Source: Gemella morbillorum (lineage in GTDB: Bacteria; Bacillota; Bacilli; Staphylococcales; Gemellaceae). Taken from it: DNA of 64,000 nucleotides. A program made the position numbers and the translations under genes. Location: assembly GCF_900476045.1 (NCBI RefSeq), contig NZ_LS483440.1, positions 496,001 to 560,000 on the forward strand, given 5' to 3'. The notes under the pieces were generated by a model. It saw only the letters and a list, made by a program, of their open reading frames with translations, ran no database searches and was not told where the DNA came from. Each line of letters starts with the position of its first letter. The first letter of the stretch is position 1. Of the stretch, positions 8,381-16,998 are shown piece by piece.

Positions 8381-9559
8381 ATGAAGCATAAGTTATTAAA
8401 TATAAAAAAATTAGCAGTAGTATTTGGGGCTTTTGCACCAATGCACACAGGTCATGTAGATTTTATAACAAAAGCAAAACGAGAAAATGATGCAGTTTTG
8501 ATTATTGTGTCAGGAACAAATACGAAAGAAGATCGTGGGACTCGTGATGGTCTGCATCTTAATCGACGTTTCCGTTATGTTCGAGAAGTTTTTCATGATG
8601 ATGAATTAGTTGTAGTGGATAAACTTGATGAAGAAGGTATGCAAGCATATCCGAACGGATGGAAGACTTGGCTAGAAACTCTTCATAAGCTTATTAAAGA
8701 GAATACAGATTACCAATTTGAAAAGATGACATTTTATGTGGGGGATGAAAATCATCAAAAACCATTGCTTAGTTATTTTGAAGAAGTTTTTTCTGACGAA
8801 TATATCGATATGAGGGATTGTGACAATTCTCTTTGTGATATTAAACAAAAAGAAGTGGCAATTAAAATGATTGATTTAACTGTAGTTCCAGTATCTAGCA
8901 CAGAAATTAGAAAAAACCCGTTAATTTATTGGCGTTATATTACAAAGCCCTTTCGTCGTCATTTTACGAAAAAAGTTTTGGTAGTAGGTTCGGCTTCAGG
9001 CGGGAAAACAACATTAATAAAAGATCTTGGTCGTGTTTTTAATGCACCTATATCGCTTGAGTATGCACGTTTTTATCAAGAATTTTATAATGTTCGTGAT
9101 GATGAACTAGATACTAATGATTATATTCGTCTTTTTGCTAATCAGAACGAACAGACTTCAAATGTCATTGATAGTGGTAGCCATACAGGTATTGTTTTTG
9201 TAGACACTAATGCTACGGTGACTATGGCTTATGTAGATTATTATCTTAAAGATATTATTTCAGAAGAAGAGTATCAGGCACTTAAGCTATCATATAAGGT
9301 TGCTATTTCAAAAGAAAAATGGGATCTTATTATTCTAATTCCACCAAAATCAGCATATGTTAATGATGGCTTTCGTGATATGAGTATGGCAAGTCAAGAT
9401 ATTCGTGATGACTTTACAAATCACCTTATTTATTTGCTTGAACGAGATGGATTTAAAGATCAACTTTTAATTCTTGATAGCGATGTAGATACTTTCTTTT
9501 TAGATAATTATGAAAAAACTATTAGAGCGATAAAAGATTGTCTTAATATTGAAATTTAA
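8381..9559 (+). CDS. nadR: Bifunctional NMN adenylyltransferase / nicotinamide riboside kinase NadR
   Basis: NadR acts in NAD salvage: the kinase makes NMN from nicotinamide riboside, and the adenylyltransferase makes NAD from NMN and ATP. The N-terminal nucleotidyltransferase motif GAFAPMHTGH is at residues 16-25, and a C-terminal kinase P-loop, GSASGGKT, is at residues 203-210. No DNA-binding helix-turn-helix precedes the transferase domain, so the repressor function of enteric NadR is absent, as usual in Gram-positives. I place the start at ATG 8381 (392 residues), preceded by AGAGGAATAGGGG; an upstream GTG at 8300 would add an unrelated 27-residue tail. No PnuC riboside transporter gene lies beside it here. 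Confidence 0.9.
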   Translation: MKHKLLNIKKLAVVFGAFAPMHTGHVDFITKAKRENDAVLIIVSGTNTKEDRGTRDGLHLNRRFRYVREVFHDDELVVVDKLDEEGMQAYPNGWKTWLETLHKLIKENTDYQFEKMTFYVGDENHQKPLLSYFEEVFSDEYIDMRDCDNSLCDIKQKEVAIKMIDLTVVPVSSTEIRKNPLIYWRYITKPFRRHFTKKVLVVGSASGGKTTLIKDLGRVFNAPISLEYARFYQEFYNVRDDELDTNDYIRLFANQNEQTSNVIDSGSHTGIVFVDTNATVTMAYVDYYLKDIISEEEYQALKLSYKVAISKEKWDLIILIPPKSAYVNDGFRDMSMASQDIRDDFTNHLIYLLERDGFKDQLLILDSDVDTFFLDNYEKTIRAIKDCLNIEI

Positions 9560-9589
9560 GAAAATAATCAAACTATAAAAAATAGAATA

Positions 9590-9624
9590 TATAGATTATA
9601 CTTAATTATTTGTAATAATCTATA
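9590..9624 (+). terminator. Weak AT-only hairpin after nadR
   Basis: The arms TATAGATTAT (9590-9599) and its complement (9615-9624) pair perfectly over 10 bases around a 15-base loop. There is only one G-C pair and no T-run, so termination would be poor. Confidence 0.25.
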
Positions 9625-9641
9625 CAAATGGAGGACAAGTT

Positions 9642-10382
9642 TTGAGGAATTTAAAATTTAATGCAACACAACTGAAGTATATTGCTATTATAGCGATGAC
9701 AATAGATCATTTTGCATGGTTATTATATCCAGGTTTGGTAAGAGAAGTAGTACCAGTGGCTATGCATATAATTGGCAGACTAACAGCACCTATAATGTGG
9801 TACTTTATAGCAGAAGGTTGTTATTATACAAAAAATATTAAAAAATATTTTCTAAGATTGATGAGTTTTGCAGTAGCTAGTCACTTTGCTTTTTGTTTTG
9901 GGCTAGGAATTCCTTTTAATCTAATGGTAGGTAGCATTTTTAACAAAACAAGTGTTTTATTTCCACTAGCTATGGCAGTATTATTGATAGCTGTATTTAG
10001 AAATGAAAAGATAAATAATACAGTGAAAATTTTAACGATTATTATTTTCTGTTTATTAACTTTTGTGGCAGATTGGTCATCAATAGCGTTAATGATGCCA
10101 TTTTTCTTGTATCAACATAGAGAGAATAAAAAACAACAAGTTATAGATTATGTAATTTGGATAAGTGTTTATGCAGCCATTTATATAATATTTATTGATA
10201 TATTCTATGGAATATTACAGTTTGCAACTTTATTGGCTATACCATTATTATTGAAATATGATGGGACAAGGGGTCAAAGCATAGGTTCAAAATGGTTTTT
10301 CTATTACTATTATCCAATCCATTTAGCGATTATAGGTATTTTTAGAATTTGGTTATATGGAGATATTCCGTTAGTGTTTTAA
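9642..10382 (+). CDS. TraX-family membrane protein
   Basis: This 246-residue membrane protein has about seven hydrophobic helices. The N-terminus (NATQLKYIAIIAMTIDHFAW) and the GRLTAPIMWYFIAEG motif are those of the TraX family, whose founder acetylates F-pilin. Chromosomal members in Bacillota are thought to be membrane acyltransferases, but the substrate is unknown. The start is TTG at 9642: GGAGG at 9630-9634 sits 7 bases before it, and no ATG with a site exists nearby. No conjugation gene is present, so a plasmid role is unlikely. A small membrane protein follows after 79 bases. Confidence 0.82.
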   Translation: MRNLKFNATQLKYIAIIAMTIDHFAWLLYPGLVREVVPVAMHIIGRLTAPIMWYFIAEGCYYTKNIKKYFLRLMSFAVASHFAFCFGLGIPFNLMVGSIFNKTSVLFPLAMAVLLIAVFRNEKINNTVKILTIIIFCLLTFVADWSSIALMMPFFLYQHRENKKQQVIDYVIWISVYAAIYIIFIDIFYGILQFATLLAIPLLLKYDGTRGQSIGSKWFFYYYYPIHLAIIGIFRIWLYGDIPLVF

Positions 10383-10461
10383 TTCGTAGAGAGTGGAAAA
10401 ACTCTTTATATAAAAAATATATAAGTATGAATATTATTCTTATTGATAGGGGGAATATATC

Positions 10462-10782
10462 ATGAAAGAGTTTATAAGAAAATATTATGTTTATATTATT
10501 GTAATAATAGCTTTTTATGTCGCTACACCTTTGCTTTGTAGAGATGCTGGGGGTGCATTTCTTACATTATTAGTAATATTCCCCTTAATTATCTTGATTC
10601 TTTCTTTTATACATAGCAAGACACGTGGATTTAATTGGGGGCTGTCTTTAATTATAGGATTACTTTGGATACCAGTTATTACAATATATTTAAATGAAAG
10701 TGCGTTGATATATGCTTTAATATATGGGATGATAAGTTTTTTAGGACAAGGATTGGGAGTTTTATTTAAAGGGCGAAAATAG
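10462..10782 (+). CDS. Small membrane protein, 106 residues
   Basis: Unrecognised protein with about four hydrophobic helices filling almost its whole length. It has a basic N-terminus (MKEFIRKYY) and a basic C-terminus (KGRK). The ATG at 10462 has AGGGGG 9 bases upstream. It sits between a TraX-like gene and a lipoprotein gene in the same direction. No function can be given. Confidence 0.7.
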   Translation: MKEFIRKYYVYIIVIIAFYVATPLLCRDAGGAFLTLLVIFPLIILILSFIHSKTRGFNWGLSLIIGLLWIPVITIYLNESALIYALIYGMISFLGQGLGVLFKGRK

Positions 10783-10861
10783 AACGATTAATATTATAAA
10801 TTGTATTATAGGATATAATAGAGGTATTAATTATTTTATAAAAGGAAAGAGAGGATAATAT

Positions 10862-11815
10862 ATGAGAAAAACATTATTAAAAATATTAGGAACGGTGGTT
10901 TTAGTTTCAGCTTTGTCTGGATGTTCTACAACTTCAACAACGACAAATAATTCAAAAGATGAACCTAAAAAAGAAGTGATACAAGGGCCAGGAAAAGATT
11001 TTGATTGGAATGCAAAAGTGGAACCAGTAAAATTAGATCGTACATACACAGAACAAAATTCTGGTAAAAGTTTCACAACTAGGCTGACAAGAGTGGAAAA
11101 GGCTCAAGCTAAGTTAGAAAATAAAAAGAAAAGTATTTCTGATGAAAAAGTAAAATCTGCATTAAAAGTAATAGATGCTGTTTTTGTTAATCAGCAAAAT
11201 ATTGATGACTTAGTAAAAGCAGCGGGTTATAATAACCAAAAAGAGTTATTTGAAAATGTTTGGAAACAATTTATTGCAGATGTGGCAAAAGAGTATAACT
11301 TTACTCCAAATGAAGAATTTACGTTCCAAGAGACAACATATAAAATGAATGTATATGGTGCGATGTCATTTAAGGTAAACACTAATGCTTATGGGAAGGC
11401 CGGAGCGTATGATTTAAACGATTATAAAGTTGAAGGGAATACAGTTTATCTATATATAACGACTCCACATATTGATAACTATCAATATTTTGTAAAAGCT
11501 AGTTATCTTCCGAATTATGAAAGTTTTTTTGAACCATTAGCTTCGGTTGTTAACACGGCACGTTCAGAAAATAAAATTGGTGAAGTTTTAAATAGTAGAG
11601 CTATTTATAATCTAGCTGCTTTAGAGTATAAAGCAGATCGTTATGTAGATCTACAAGGGATGGATTATCATCCAACGGCTAAACAATATATCGCAATACA
11701 AGTTGATGATAGTGGAAAAGTCACTATAGATATGGAGAATTTACAAAACTTACTACATATAAATTCTAAGAAATCTAATGAAACTAATAAAGTTAAATTT
11801 AATATAACGCAATAA
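10862..11815 (+). CDS. Lipoprotein of unknown function
   Basis: The 317-residue product begins with a lipoprotein signal peptide and lipobox (SALSGC, lipidated Cys21), followed by a Ser/Thr/Asn-rich tether. The mature part is a soluble, lysine-rich domain that I do not recognise. It has alternating helices and strands and no metal or catalytic motif that I can see. It should be anchored on the outer face of the membrane. GGAAAGAGAGG precedes the ATG at 10862, and a good terminator follows at 11821, so it may be transcribed alone or with the small membrane protein before it. Confidence 0.8.
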   Translation: MRKTLLKILGTVVLVSALSGCSTTSTTTNNSKDEPKKEVIQGPGKDFDWNAKVEPVKLDRTYTEQNSGKSFTTRLTRVEKAQAKLENKKKSISDEKVKSALKVIDAVFVNQQNIDDLVKAAGYNNQKELFENVWKQFIADVAKEYNFTPNEEFTFQETTYKMNVYGAMSFKVNTNAYGKAGAYDLNDYKVEGNTVYLYITTPHIDNYQYFVKASYLPNYESFFEPLASVVNTARSENKIGEVLNSRAIYNLAALEYKADRYVDLQGMDYHPTAKQYIAIQVDDSGKVTIDMENLQNLLHINSKKSNETNKVKFNITQ

Positions 11816-11820
11816 TTACA

Positions 11821-11863
11821 AAATAGTATCCTTTATTTGATGAAATAAGGGACGCTATTTTTT
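11821..11863 (+). terminator. Terminator after the lipoprotein gene
   Basis: A stem formed by AAATAGTATCCTTTATT and AATAAGGGACGCTATTT, with a few wobble or mismatched pairs and a 5-base loop, is followed by a T-run. Confidence 0.75.
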
Positions 11864-12037
11864 AAACTAAAGGAAATAAAAGTGATTAAAATTTAAAGTA
11901 AATATTTATATGATTAGAAAAATATAGTAAAATGGATTTAAGGTATTATTAAGTATTTAATAAATTTATTATGAATAATGTATTTTGGAAATTCTGATAT
12001 CAATTTTTATAAAAAAGTACAGAAAGGAGAAAAACAA

Positions 12038-12457
12038 ATGTGCGAAGAGTGTTATTCAGATAAAAGTAGAGTGACTCCGTTATTAAATCCAGTAGAATGT
12101 CTTAAAAATCATACACAATACATATGTGGGAGCTGTGGAAGATGTATTTGTATTGAGAAAGATTCAATTAGGGGATTGCAAAGATGGAATTTTCCGTTTA
12201 AATCATTAGATACTGCGAAGCTTTATTTGCGTACAGCAGACTTTACATTGAAAAAATGTTGTGGAATTTATGAGATAGAAAGTTCAAATGGAAGACTGTC
12301 TTATAAAATATTTGCGGATAATAATGAATTACAATTATTTAAGAAATGCAACTCATTACAGCCATTGTTTTCTGTTCAAGAATATAAAGAATATCCAAAT
12401 ACAGAAGTAAGAAAATTAACAGAGGCTGAAATAGGAAAGTATATGAGTGAGAGATAG
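12038..12457 (+). CDS. Cysteine-rich putative zinc-binding protein
   Basis: This 139-residue protein has an N-terminal cysteine cluster: Cys2 and Cys5 (MCEECY), then ICGSCGRCIC around residues 31-40. The pattern suggests one or two bound zinc ions. The rest is a compact domain ending in RKLTEAEIGKYMSER. I recognise this as a conserved uncharacterised family in Bacillota, without a known function. The start at ATG 12038 has AAAGGAG 8 bases upstream, whereas an upstream ATG at 11978 has none. It lies 26 bases before a TfoX-domain gene, and the two are likely co-transcribed. Confidence 0.78.
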   Translation: MCEECYSDKSRVTPLLNPVECLKNHTQYICGSCGRCICIEKDSIRGLQRWNFPFKSLDTAKLYLRTADFTLKKCCGIYEIESSNGRLSYKIFADNNELQLFKKCNSLQPLFSVQEYKEYPNTEVRKLTEAEIGKYMSER

Positions 12458-12483
12458 GATATAGTCAAAAATGGAGGATTTAT

Positions 12484-12798
12484 ATGGCATCAAGTAAAGA
12501 ATATTTAAATTTCATATTAGAACAGCTAGATGATTTAGAAAATATTAAATATAGAGCGATGATGGGAGAATATATTTTATATTACAATGATAAGATTGTC
12601 GGTGGGATATATGATGACAGACTACTTGTAAAACCAGTGAAATCAGCCTTAGATTATGTATCAAATATAGAATATGATTTACCCTATCCAGGAGCAAAGG
12701 AAATGCTGTTAATTACTGAGGTAGATGATAAAGAATACTTAACAGGTTTATTTATGACAATGTTAGCAGAATTACCAACAAGAAAAGTAAAAAAGTAA
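12484..12798 (+). CDS. TfoX/Sxy N-terminal domain protein
   Basis: This 104-residue protein carries the TfoX N-terminal fold. The motif RAMMGEYILYYNDKIVGGIY and the later PYPGAKEMLLI are diagnostic. In Proteobacteria Sxy/TfoX controls competence. In Bacillota single-domain members are widespread, are not known to control competence, and are of unknown role. GGAGG sits 7 bases before the ATG at 12484. It follows the cysteine-rich protein gene closely, and the pair may act together. Confidence 0.85.
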   Translation: MASSKEYLNFILEQLDDLENIKYRAMMGEYILYYNDKIVGGIYDDRLLVKPVKSALDYVSNIEYDLPYPGAKEMLLITEVDDKEYLTGLFMTMLAELPTRKVKK

Positions 12799-12863
12799 AT
12801 TAATTAAAACTATATGGAGAAGAAAATATAGTAAGAAATAATTTTAAAAAAGGAGAAAAACTA

Positions 12864-13622
12864 ATGGAAGCTTTAAATGAAAATAATGTTGTTTTGTCAA
12901 TGCCGATGTTCAAAAATAATAAAAGTTATGTTTTAGATAAGGTAATAGAGGATTTAAGAGTATATTGGGAACTTGATGTTACGGATATCGAGGGTGATGA
13001 TGAACTAGCTACCTTCAAAGTAGGAGATGAACTTGTTGCCTTGTCGATGATGCCAGCTCCAATACCTAATTCAGAATTTGAATCAATGTATAGTTATTCA
13101 TATTTATGGGAGAATGTAGAAAATGAAACAAAAGAACATACAAATCATGTAATAGTTTCAATTTTATCTAGCGATATACCGCCAGTAGAGAAATATTCAT
13201 TATTAACAAAAATTAATTCTTCTATATTGCGTACTTCTGAAGATGCTATAGGTATTTATCAAGGATCAGCTACATTATTACTTCCTAAAGAGCTTTATGT
13301 TGCTTTTTCAGAGTTATTACTGAGTGATATGCTACCAATACAGCTTTGGATATATATTGGTATTATATACAATAATGAAAGAACAAGCGTTTATTCTTAC
13401 GGTATGCAAGAGTTTGATAAGTCTGAGATAGAAATATTAGAAACGGTTATGTCAAATAGAGAAGTATATAATTTGTTTATAAATATTTTAAATTATGTTT
13501 TGGCTTATGATGTAACATTAAAACATGGAGAAACTATAGGGTTCTCTGAAGATGAAAAAATAAAAATCATTGAATCAGAGGCTGTTTATGTAGATGGTAA
13601 TTCATTAAAGCTAGAGATTTAA
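12864..13622 (+). CDS. DUF4261-domain protein
   Basis: This 252-residue soluble protein begins with VVLSMPMFKNN, the signature start of DUF4261. It continues with the typical MMPAPIPNSEFE, with THVIV-like strand (TNHVIVSILSS) and GIYQGSATLLLP segments. The family is widespread and uncharacterised. AAGGAG lies 8 bases before the ATG at 12864. It stands between the TfoX gene and the DUF1722 gene with gaps of about 50-65 bases. No catalytic residues can be assigned. Confidence 0.82.
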   Translation: MEALNENNVVLSMPMFKNNKSYVLDKVIEDLRVYWELDVTDIEGDDELATFKVGDELVALSMMPAPIPNSEFESMYSYSYLWENVENETKEHTNHVIVSILSSDIPPVEKYSLLTKINSSILRTSEDAIGIYQGSATLLLPKELYVAFSELLLSDMLPIQLWIYIGIIYNNERTSVYSYGMQEFDKSEIEILETVMSNREVYNLFINILNYVLAYDVTLKHGETIGFSEDEKIKIIESEAVYVDGNSLKLEI

Positions 13623-13670
13623 GATATGATCGTAGAAAATAATATTATTAAGTAAGGAATGTAATTTATT

Positions 13671-14060
13671 ATGGATAAAAAGAAGGAACGCATTCTTTGT
13701 CAGAAACTTTGGGCGAAAAATAAATATTTGGTGTTAAGTAAATCGAATCAGATATATTTAGAGATTAGACAATATTTAAAACAAGAAGATGTTAATACAA
13801 GAGTAGTAGAAAGATATATTGAACAAGCGATAAAGTTACCAGAAGATAAAGGTCAAGTGACAAATGCTTTTCATCACGTTTGGGGATATTTCAAAAAGAA
13901 TGCAACATCAGAGGAAAAATATAAGTTCTTTGCAAAGTTAGAAGAGTATAGAGATGGAAAAACAACACAAAACGAGATTTTAAAAGAAATAAGAGTATTA
14001 TTGGGAAAATATTCTAATAAGTATTTACAGGAATCAACTTTTATTATAGGAGAAAATTAA
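13671..14060 (+). CDS. DUF1722 (YbgA-like) protein
   Basis: This 129-residue protein matches the stand-alone DUF1722/YbgA domain. It has an N-terminal helix with LWAKNKYLVLSKSNQ, a central NAFHHVWGYFKK (family pattern: Asn, His-x-x-Gly-Tyr-Phe-Lys), and a YRDGKTTQNEIL segment. The usual N-terminal DUF523 half of longer members is absent. In Escherichia coli ybgA lies beside the photolyase gene phrB. Here the stop codon overlaps the start of a pyrimidine-dimer glycosylase-family gene (TAATG), so the two are translationally coupled. A role in repair of UV damage is therefore an attractive inference, not a demonstrated one. Confidence 0.82.
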   Translation: MDKKKERILCQKLWAKNKYLVLSKSNQIYLEIRQYLKQEDVNTRVVERYIEQAIKLPEDKGQVTNAFHHVWGYFKKNATSEEKYKFFAKLEEYRDGKTTQNEILKEIRVLLGKYSNKYLQESTFIIGEN

Positions 14061-14422
14061 TGAGATTATGGCATGAAGATTTAATTCGCAAACTACCTAG
14101 ACAACAACTTTTAGGACAACATCGTGAATGCTGTGCATTAAGAGGGAATGGTTGGGCAAAAAGACATGCAACAGTCAATTATGTATTTGATTATGAACCA
14201 TTTTTGTTATATAAATATCATAAACTAATAATGGATGAAATGATAGCTAGAGGATATAATGTGAGTGAGGAATGGTTTGATAAAAACTATCGAGGAAAAG
14301 TTTGTAAACCCTATACAGACCTGAAAGAAGTAAAAATTAATTCACCAATTTATAAAGAACATAATGATAGTTATTATATGGAATGTATAAATAACTTAGC
14401 AGAGAAGGGAATAGAGATTTAA
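14060..14422 (+). CDS. Pyrimidine-dimer DNA glycosylase family protein (T4 endonuclease V-like)
   Basis: The N-terminus MRLWHEDLI and the segment QLLGQHRECCALRG identify the TIGR02328/Pyr_excise family, related to T4 endonuclease V, which cuts the glycosyl bond of UV-induced pyrimidine dimers. Arg22 and Glu23, counted from Met1, fall where T4 endonuclease V has its key Arg22 and catalytic Glu23. The N-terminal nucleophile of the phage enzyme (Thr2 after Met removal) is Arg2 here, so activity should not be assumed. At 120 residues it is close to the phage enzyme (138). It starts at the A of the preceding gene's TAA, so it depends on translation of the DUF1722 gene. Confidence 0.82.
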   Translation: MRLWHEDLIRKLPRQQLLGQHRECCALRGNGWAKRHATVNYVFDYEPFLLYKYHKLIMDEMIARGYNVSEEWFDKNYRGKVCKPYTDLKEVKINSPIYKEHNDSYYMECINNLAEKGIEI

Positions 14423-14477
14423 TATTTATAATACAATAAAAGAAGCTCCAAAACTTAAAAAGTAAGGAGGAAAAGTA

Positions 14478-15170
14478 ATGAAGGTATATAAAGAGAATAT
14501 TAAAAGATGTGAAAGTTTTTATAAAAGTGATTTTTATAATGAGTTATTGAAATGTAATTCAGAATTTATAGAGGTAATATTTACAGAATTATGTCTAGAT
14601 GCAGATGCATGTGATATAGAATTATATCAAGAGCTAGCGGAAAAATTTGGATTAGTTTCTAAAAAATATTATTTAATAGATTATGTTGGAAAAGAAGAAA
14701 TATTATTATCAGCAGATGTTATTTGCGGTAGAAAGCAGCTTGCTAAAATAAGAAATTATAACTTTGATTTTTGGATAAAAGATTATGAAAATATTCGTAG
14801 TAATATAGATTATCATTTTATTTGGCCGAAGCATAAGCTACCTACAATAAATACATATAGATATCAAATATATAAGGATAGAATAGATTGTTTATTGTAT
14901 GATTTAAAACAATTTTATAGGGGAGAAGAGACTCCTATGTTAAAAGCGTATCAAAATGATAAAGCAGCTATTTGGTTAAAAAAGTTTTTAAGTTTTGAAG
15001 ATTTTATTGTTAAAATGAAATTTAATAAATTTGTTAATGAAAACTTTGAAGTTTTGGATTTATCAAAAAATGACGGTTCTATTATAAGAAAATATATAAG
15101 AGGGAATGAATTAATTGATTCAATACCAACATATATTGAAACAATTTTAGGAGACTACATTAAGCGTTAA
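14478..15170 (+). CDS. Hypothetical protein, DUF6994-like
   Basis: This 230-residue soluble protein has no signal peptide. The middle part contains FIWPKHKLPTIN, then IYKDRIDCLLYDLKQFYRG. That order (Ile-Trp-Pro, Thr-Ile-Asn, Asp-Arg-x-Asp, then an acidic-aromatic helix and a Pro) is what I recall of the uncharacterised DUF6994 family. AAGGAGG lies 6 bases before the ATG at 14478. It sits 55 bases after the dimer-glycosylase gene, in the same direction. Function unknown. Confidence 0.6.
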   Translation: MKVYKENIKRCESFYKSDFYNELLKCNSEFIEVIFTELCLDADACDIELYQELAEKFGLVSKKYYLIDYVGKEEILLSADVICGRKQLAKIRNYNFDFWIKDYENIRSNIDYHFIWPKHKLPTINTYRYQIYKDRIDCLLYDLKQFYRGEETPMLKAYQNDKAAIWLKKFLSFEDFIVKMKFNKFVNENFEVLDLSKNDGSIIRKYIRGNELIDSIPTYIETILGDYIKR

Positions 15171-15291
15171 AGAAGAAAAACTACGTATTTTATAGAAAAT
15201 TGAATTTTAACTTAATGAGTAAATTGTTTTGTTAGTATATATAGTCAAGAGTATAAAAGATAATATGTAAAATATAAATTAGGAGATAACT

Positions 15292-16341
15292 ATGAAAGTT
15301 TCTGTATTGAATCTTGTGCCATTAAGGCATGGAGAAAGTTTTAAAGATGCTATGGATGCTATGGTACGTCTTGCAAAAAGAGTTGAAGACTTAGGATATA
15401 CTCGGTATTGGATTGCTGAGCATCATAATATGAGAAGTATTGCAAGTAGTGCAACCCAACTTTTAATTCAGCATACACTAGCAAATACTAAAAAAATTAG
15501 AGTTGGTTCTGGTGGTGTAATGTTGCCTAATCATAGTCCATATTTGATTGCTGAACAATATGGAACGTTAGAAACATTGTATCCTAATAGAGTAGATTTA
15601 GGACTTGGACGTGCTCCAGGTACAGATGTACCAACAGCGATGGCTTTACGTAGAACTAAAGATTTGAAAACTGATTTTGAGCGAGATTTAGCAGAATTAT
15701 CAGGATACTTTAAAGGTTCGAATTATGTTCAAGCCTATCCTGCTCATGGTCTGTATTTACCATTTTATATTCTTGGATCAAGCACCGATAGTGCGTATCT
15801 TGCTGCTAAGTTAGGGTTACCTTATTCATTTGCTGCTCATTTTGCGCCAACGATGATGGAAAATGCTATAGCAATATATAATCGTTATTTTCAACCATCA
15901 GCTATCCTTGACAAGCCTTATGTAATACTAGGAGTGAATGCAATACTAGCTGACACAGATGAAGAAGCTAAAAGATTATCAACGACAATGATACAATCAT
16001 TTTTAAATATTGTTACAAGTAATCAGAAAGGACTTATGCCCCCACTTCAATCTGAAGAAGCGGTGTGGAGAGAATTTATCGCCACAAATAAAGTCCCTCA
16101 TTTTGGACCGATTGCTTTTGAAATAGATGATTTGATTAGTCATGAAAAGGAAATAGTGGAGAAAATGACAAAGGTATCTTTTATAGGTAGTAAAGAGACG
16201 GTTGTAAAACAAATTAAAGATTTACAAAAAAGAGTTAAGTTTGAAGAACTTATAGTTAATTCTTATATTTACGATGAAGAGGCTCAATATCATTCTTACA
16301 AACTTTTAGCAGAAGTTATTGAGGAGAATTTTAAAGAATAG
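15292..16341 (+). CDS. Luciferase-like (LLM class) flavin-dependent oxidoreductase
   Basis: This 349-residue single-domain TIM barrel is of the bacterial luciferase superfamily. Typical features are YWIAEHHNM near residue 42, VGSGGVMLPNHSP near 76, and RVDLGLGRAPGTD near 105, where members bind reduced flavin. It resembles the YtmO/YhbW subgroup. The substrate cannot be read from the sequence. AGGAG precedes the ATG at 15292. The next gene starts 10 bases beyond its stop, indicating a two-gene unit with an acetyltransferase. Such pairings occur in sulfur-compound salvage loci, but no such transporter is nearby. Confidence 0.88.
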   Translation: MKVSVLNLVPLRHGESFKDAMDAMVRLAKRVEDLGYTRYWIAEHHNMRSIASSATQLLIQHTLANTKKIRVGSGGVMLPNHSPYLIAEQYGTLETLYPNRVDLGLGRAPGTDVPTAMALRRTKDLKTDFERDLAELSGYFKGSNYVQAYPAHGLYLPFYILGSSTDSAYLAAKLGLPYSFAAHFAPTMMENAIAIYNRYFQPSAILDKPYVILGVNAILADTDEEAKRLSTTMIQSFLNIVTSNQKGLMPPLQSEEAVWREFIATNKVPHFGPIAFEIDDLISHEKEIVEKMTKVSFIGSKETVVKQIKDLQKRVKFEELIVNSYIYDEEAQYHSYKLLAEVIEENFKE

Positions 16342-16351
16342 GGGTGAAGTA

Positions 16352-16894
16352 ATGTTTTTATTTGAAAAATTCCAGTTAGGAGATGGAAGAGAATGTAAAT
16401 TGATTCTTCCAGAAACAAAGTATGCAGAGGAAATGTATAACATAATTGACAACGAACGAGAGCGATTAGGCGAATACTTACCCTGGGTTCATAACTTAAA
16501 AAGTGCAGAAGAAGAGAAAAAAGTTATTAAAGATATCTTGCATCAAATGTTAGATAAAAAGATGTTTGTTTTAATGATTTTGGTTGATGATGAAGTAGCG
16601 GGAATGGTTGATCTTCATGAAATAAAAATCAATGTTCGTGCCGAGGTTGGCTACTGGTTAAGTGGAGAGTATGAAGGATTAGGAATAATTACAAGAAGTG
16701 TAGAATATTTAACAGAATACGCATTTACTGAGTTAAATTTGCATAAACTTACGATACTAGTTCAAACAGAAAATGCCAAAAGTTCAGCTGTGCCGAAACG
16801 TCTGAATTTTTTCAAAGAAGGGGTATTAGTAGAACATGAACTTTCTAATGGAGAATTTGTCTCATTAGACTTATATTCAAAAATAAATAATTAA
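16352..16894 (+). CDS. GNAT acetyltransferase, RimJ/RimL type
   Basis: This 180-residue N-acetyltransferase resembles the ribosomal-protein serine acetyltransferase group (YdaF/RimL). It has a conserved GYWLSGEYEGLGIITRSVEY stretch (acetyl-CoA-binding loop and following helix), then NLHKLTILVQTENAKSSAVPKR. The substrate may be a protein N-terminus or a small amine; the sequence does not decide. I chose ATG 16352, with AGGGGTGA upstream, over ATG 16319, which lies inside the preceding gene. It is probably co-transcribed with the luciferase-like gene. Confidence 0.85.
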   Translation: MFLFEKFQLGDGRECKLILPETKYAEEMYNIIDNERERLGEYLPWVHNLKSAEEEKKVIKDILHQMLDKKMFVLMILVDDEVAGMVDLHEIKINVRAEVGYWLSGEYEGLGIITRSVEYLTEYAFTELNLHKLTILVQTENAKSSAVPKRLNFFKEGVLVEHELSNGEFVSLDLYSKINN

Positions 16895-16998
16895 TATTAA
16901 TAAACGGTATATTTGATTTATAGTTTGGTTCTTCTTATCAATAGTAACTAATGAATATTTATGATAAACTATATAAAAAGCTTTGTGGAGGGAGAAAA

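Noticed and set aside
9642-10382. TraX-like gene as evidence of a conjugative element
   Set aside because: No transfer, relaxase, integrase or replication gene lies near it. Chromosomal TraX relatives are common.
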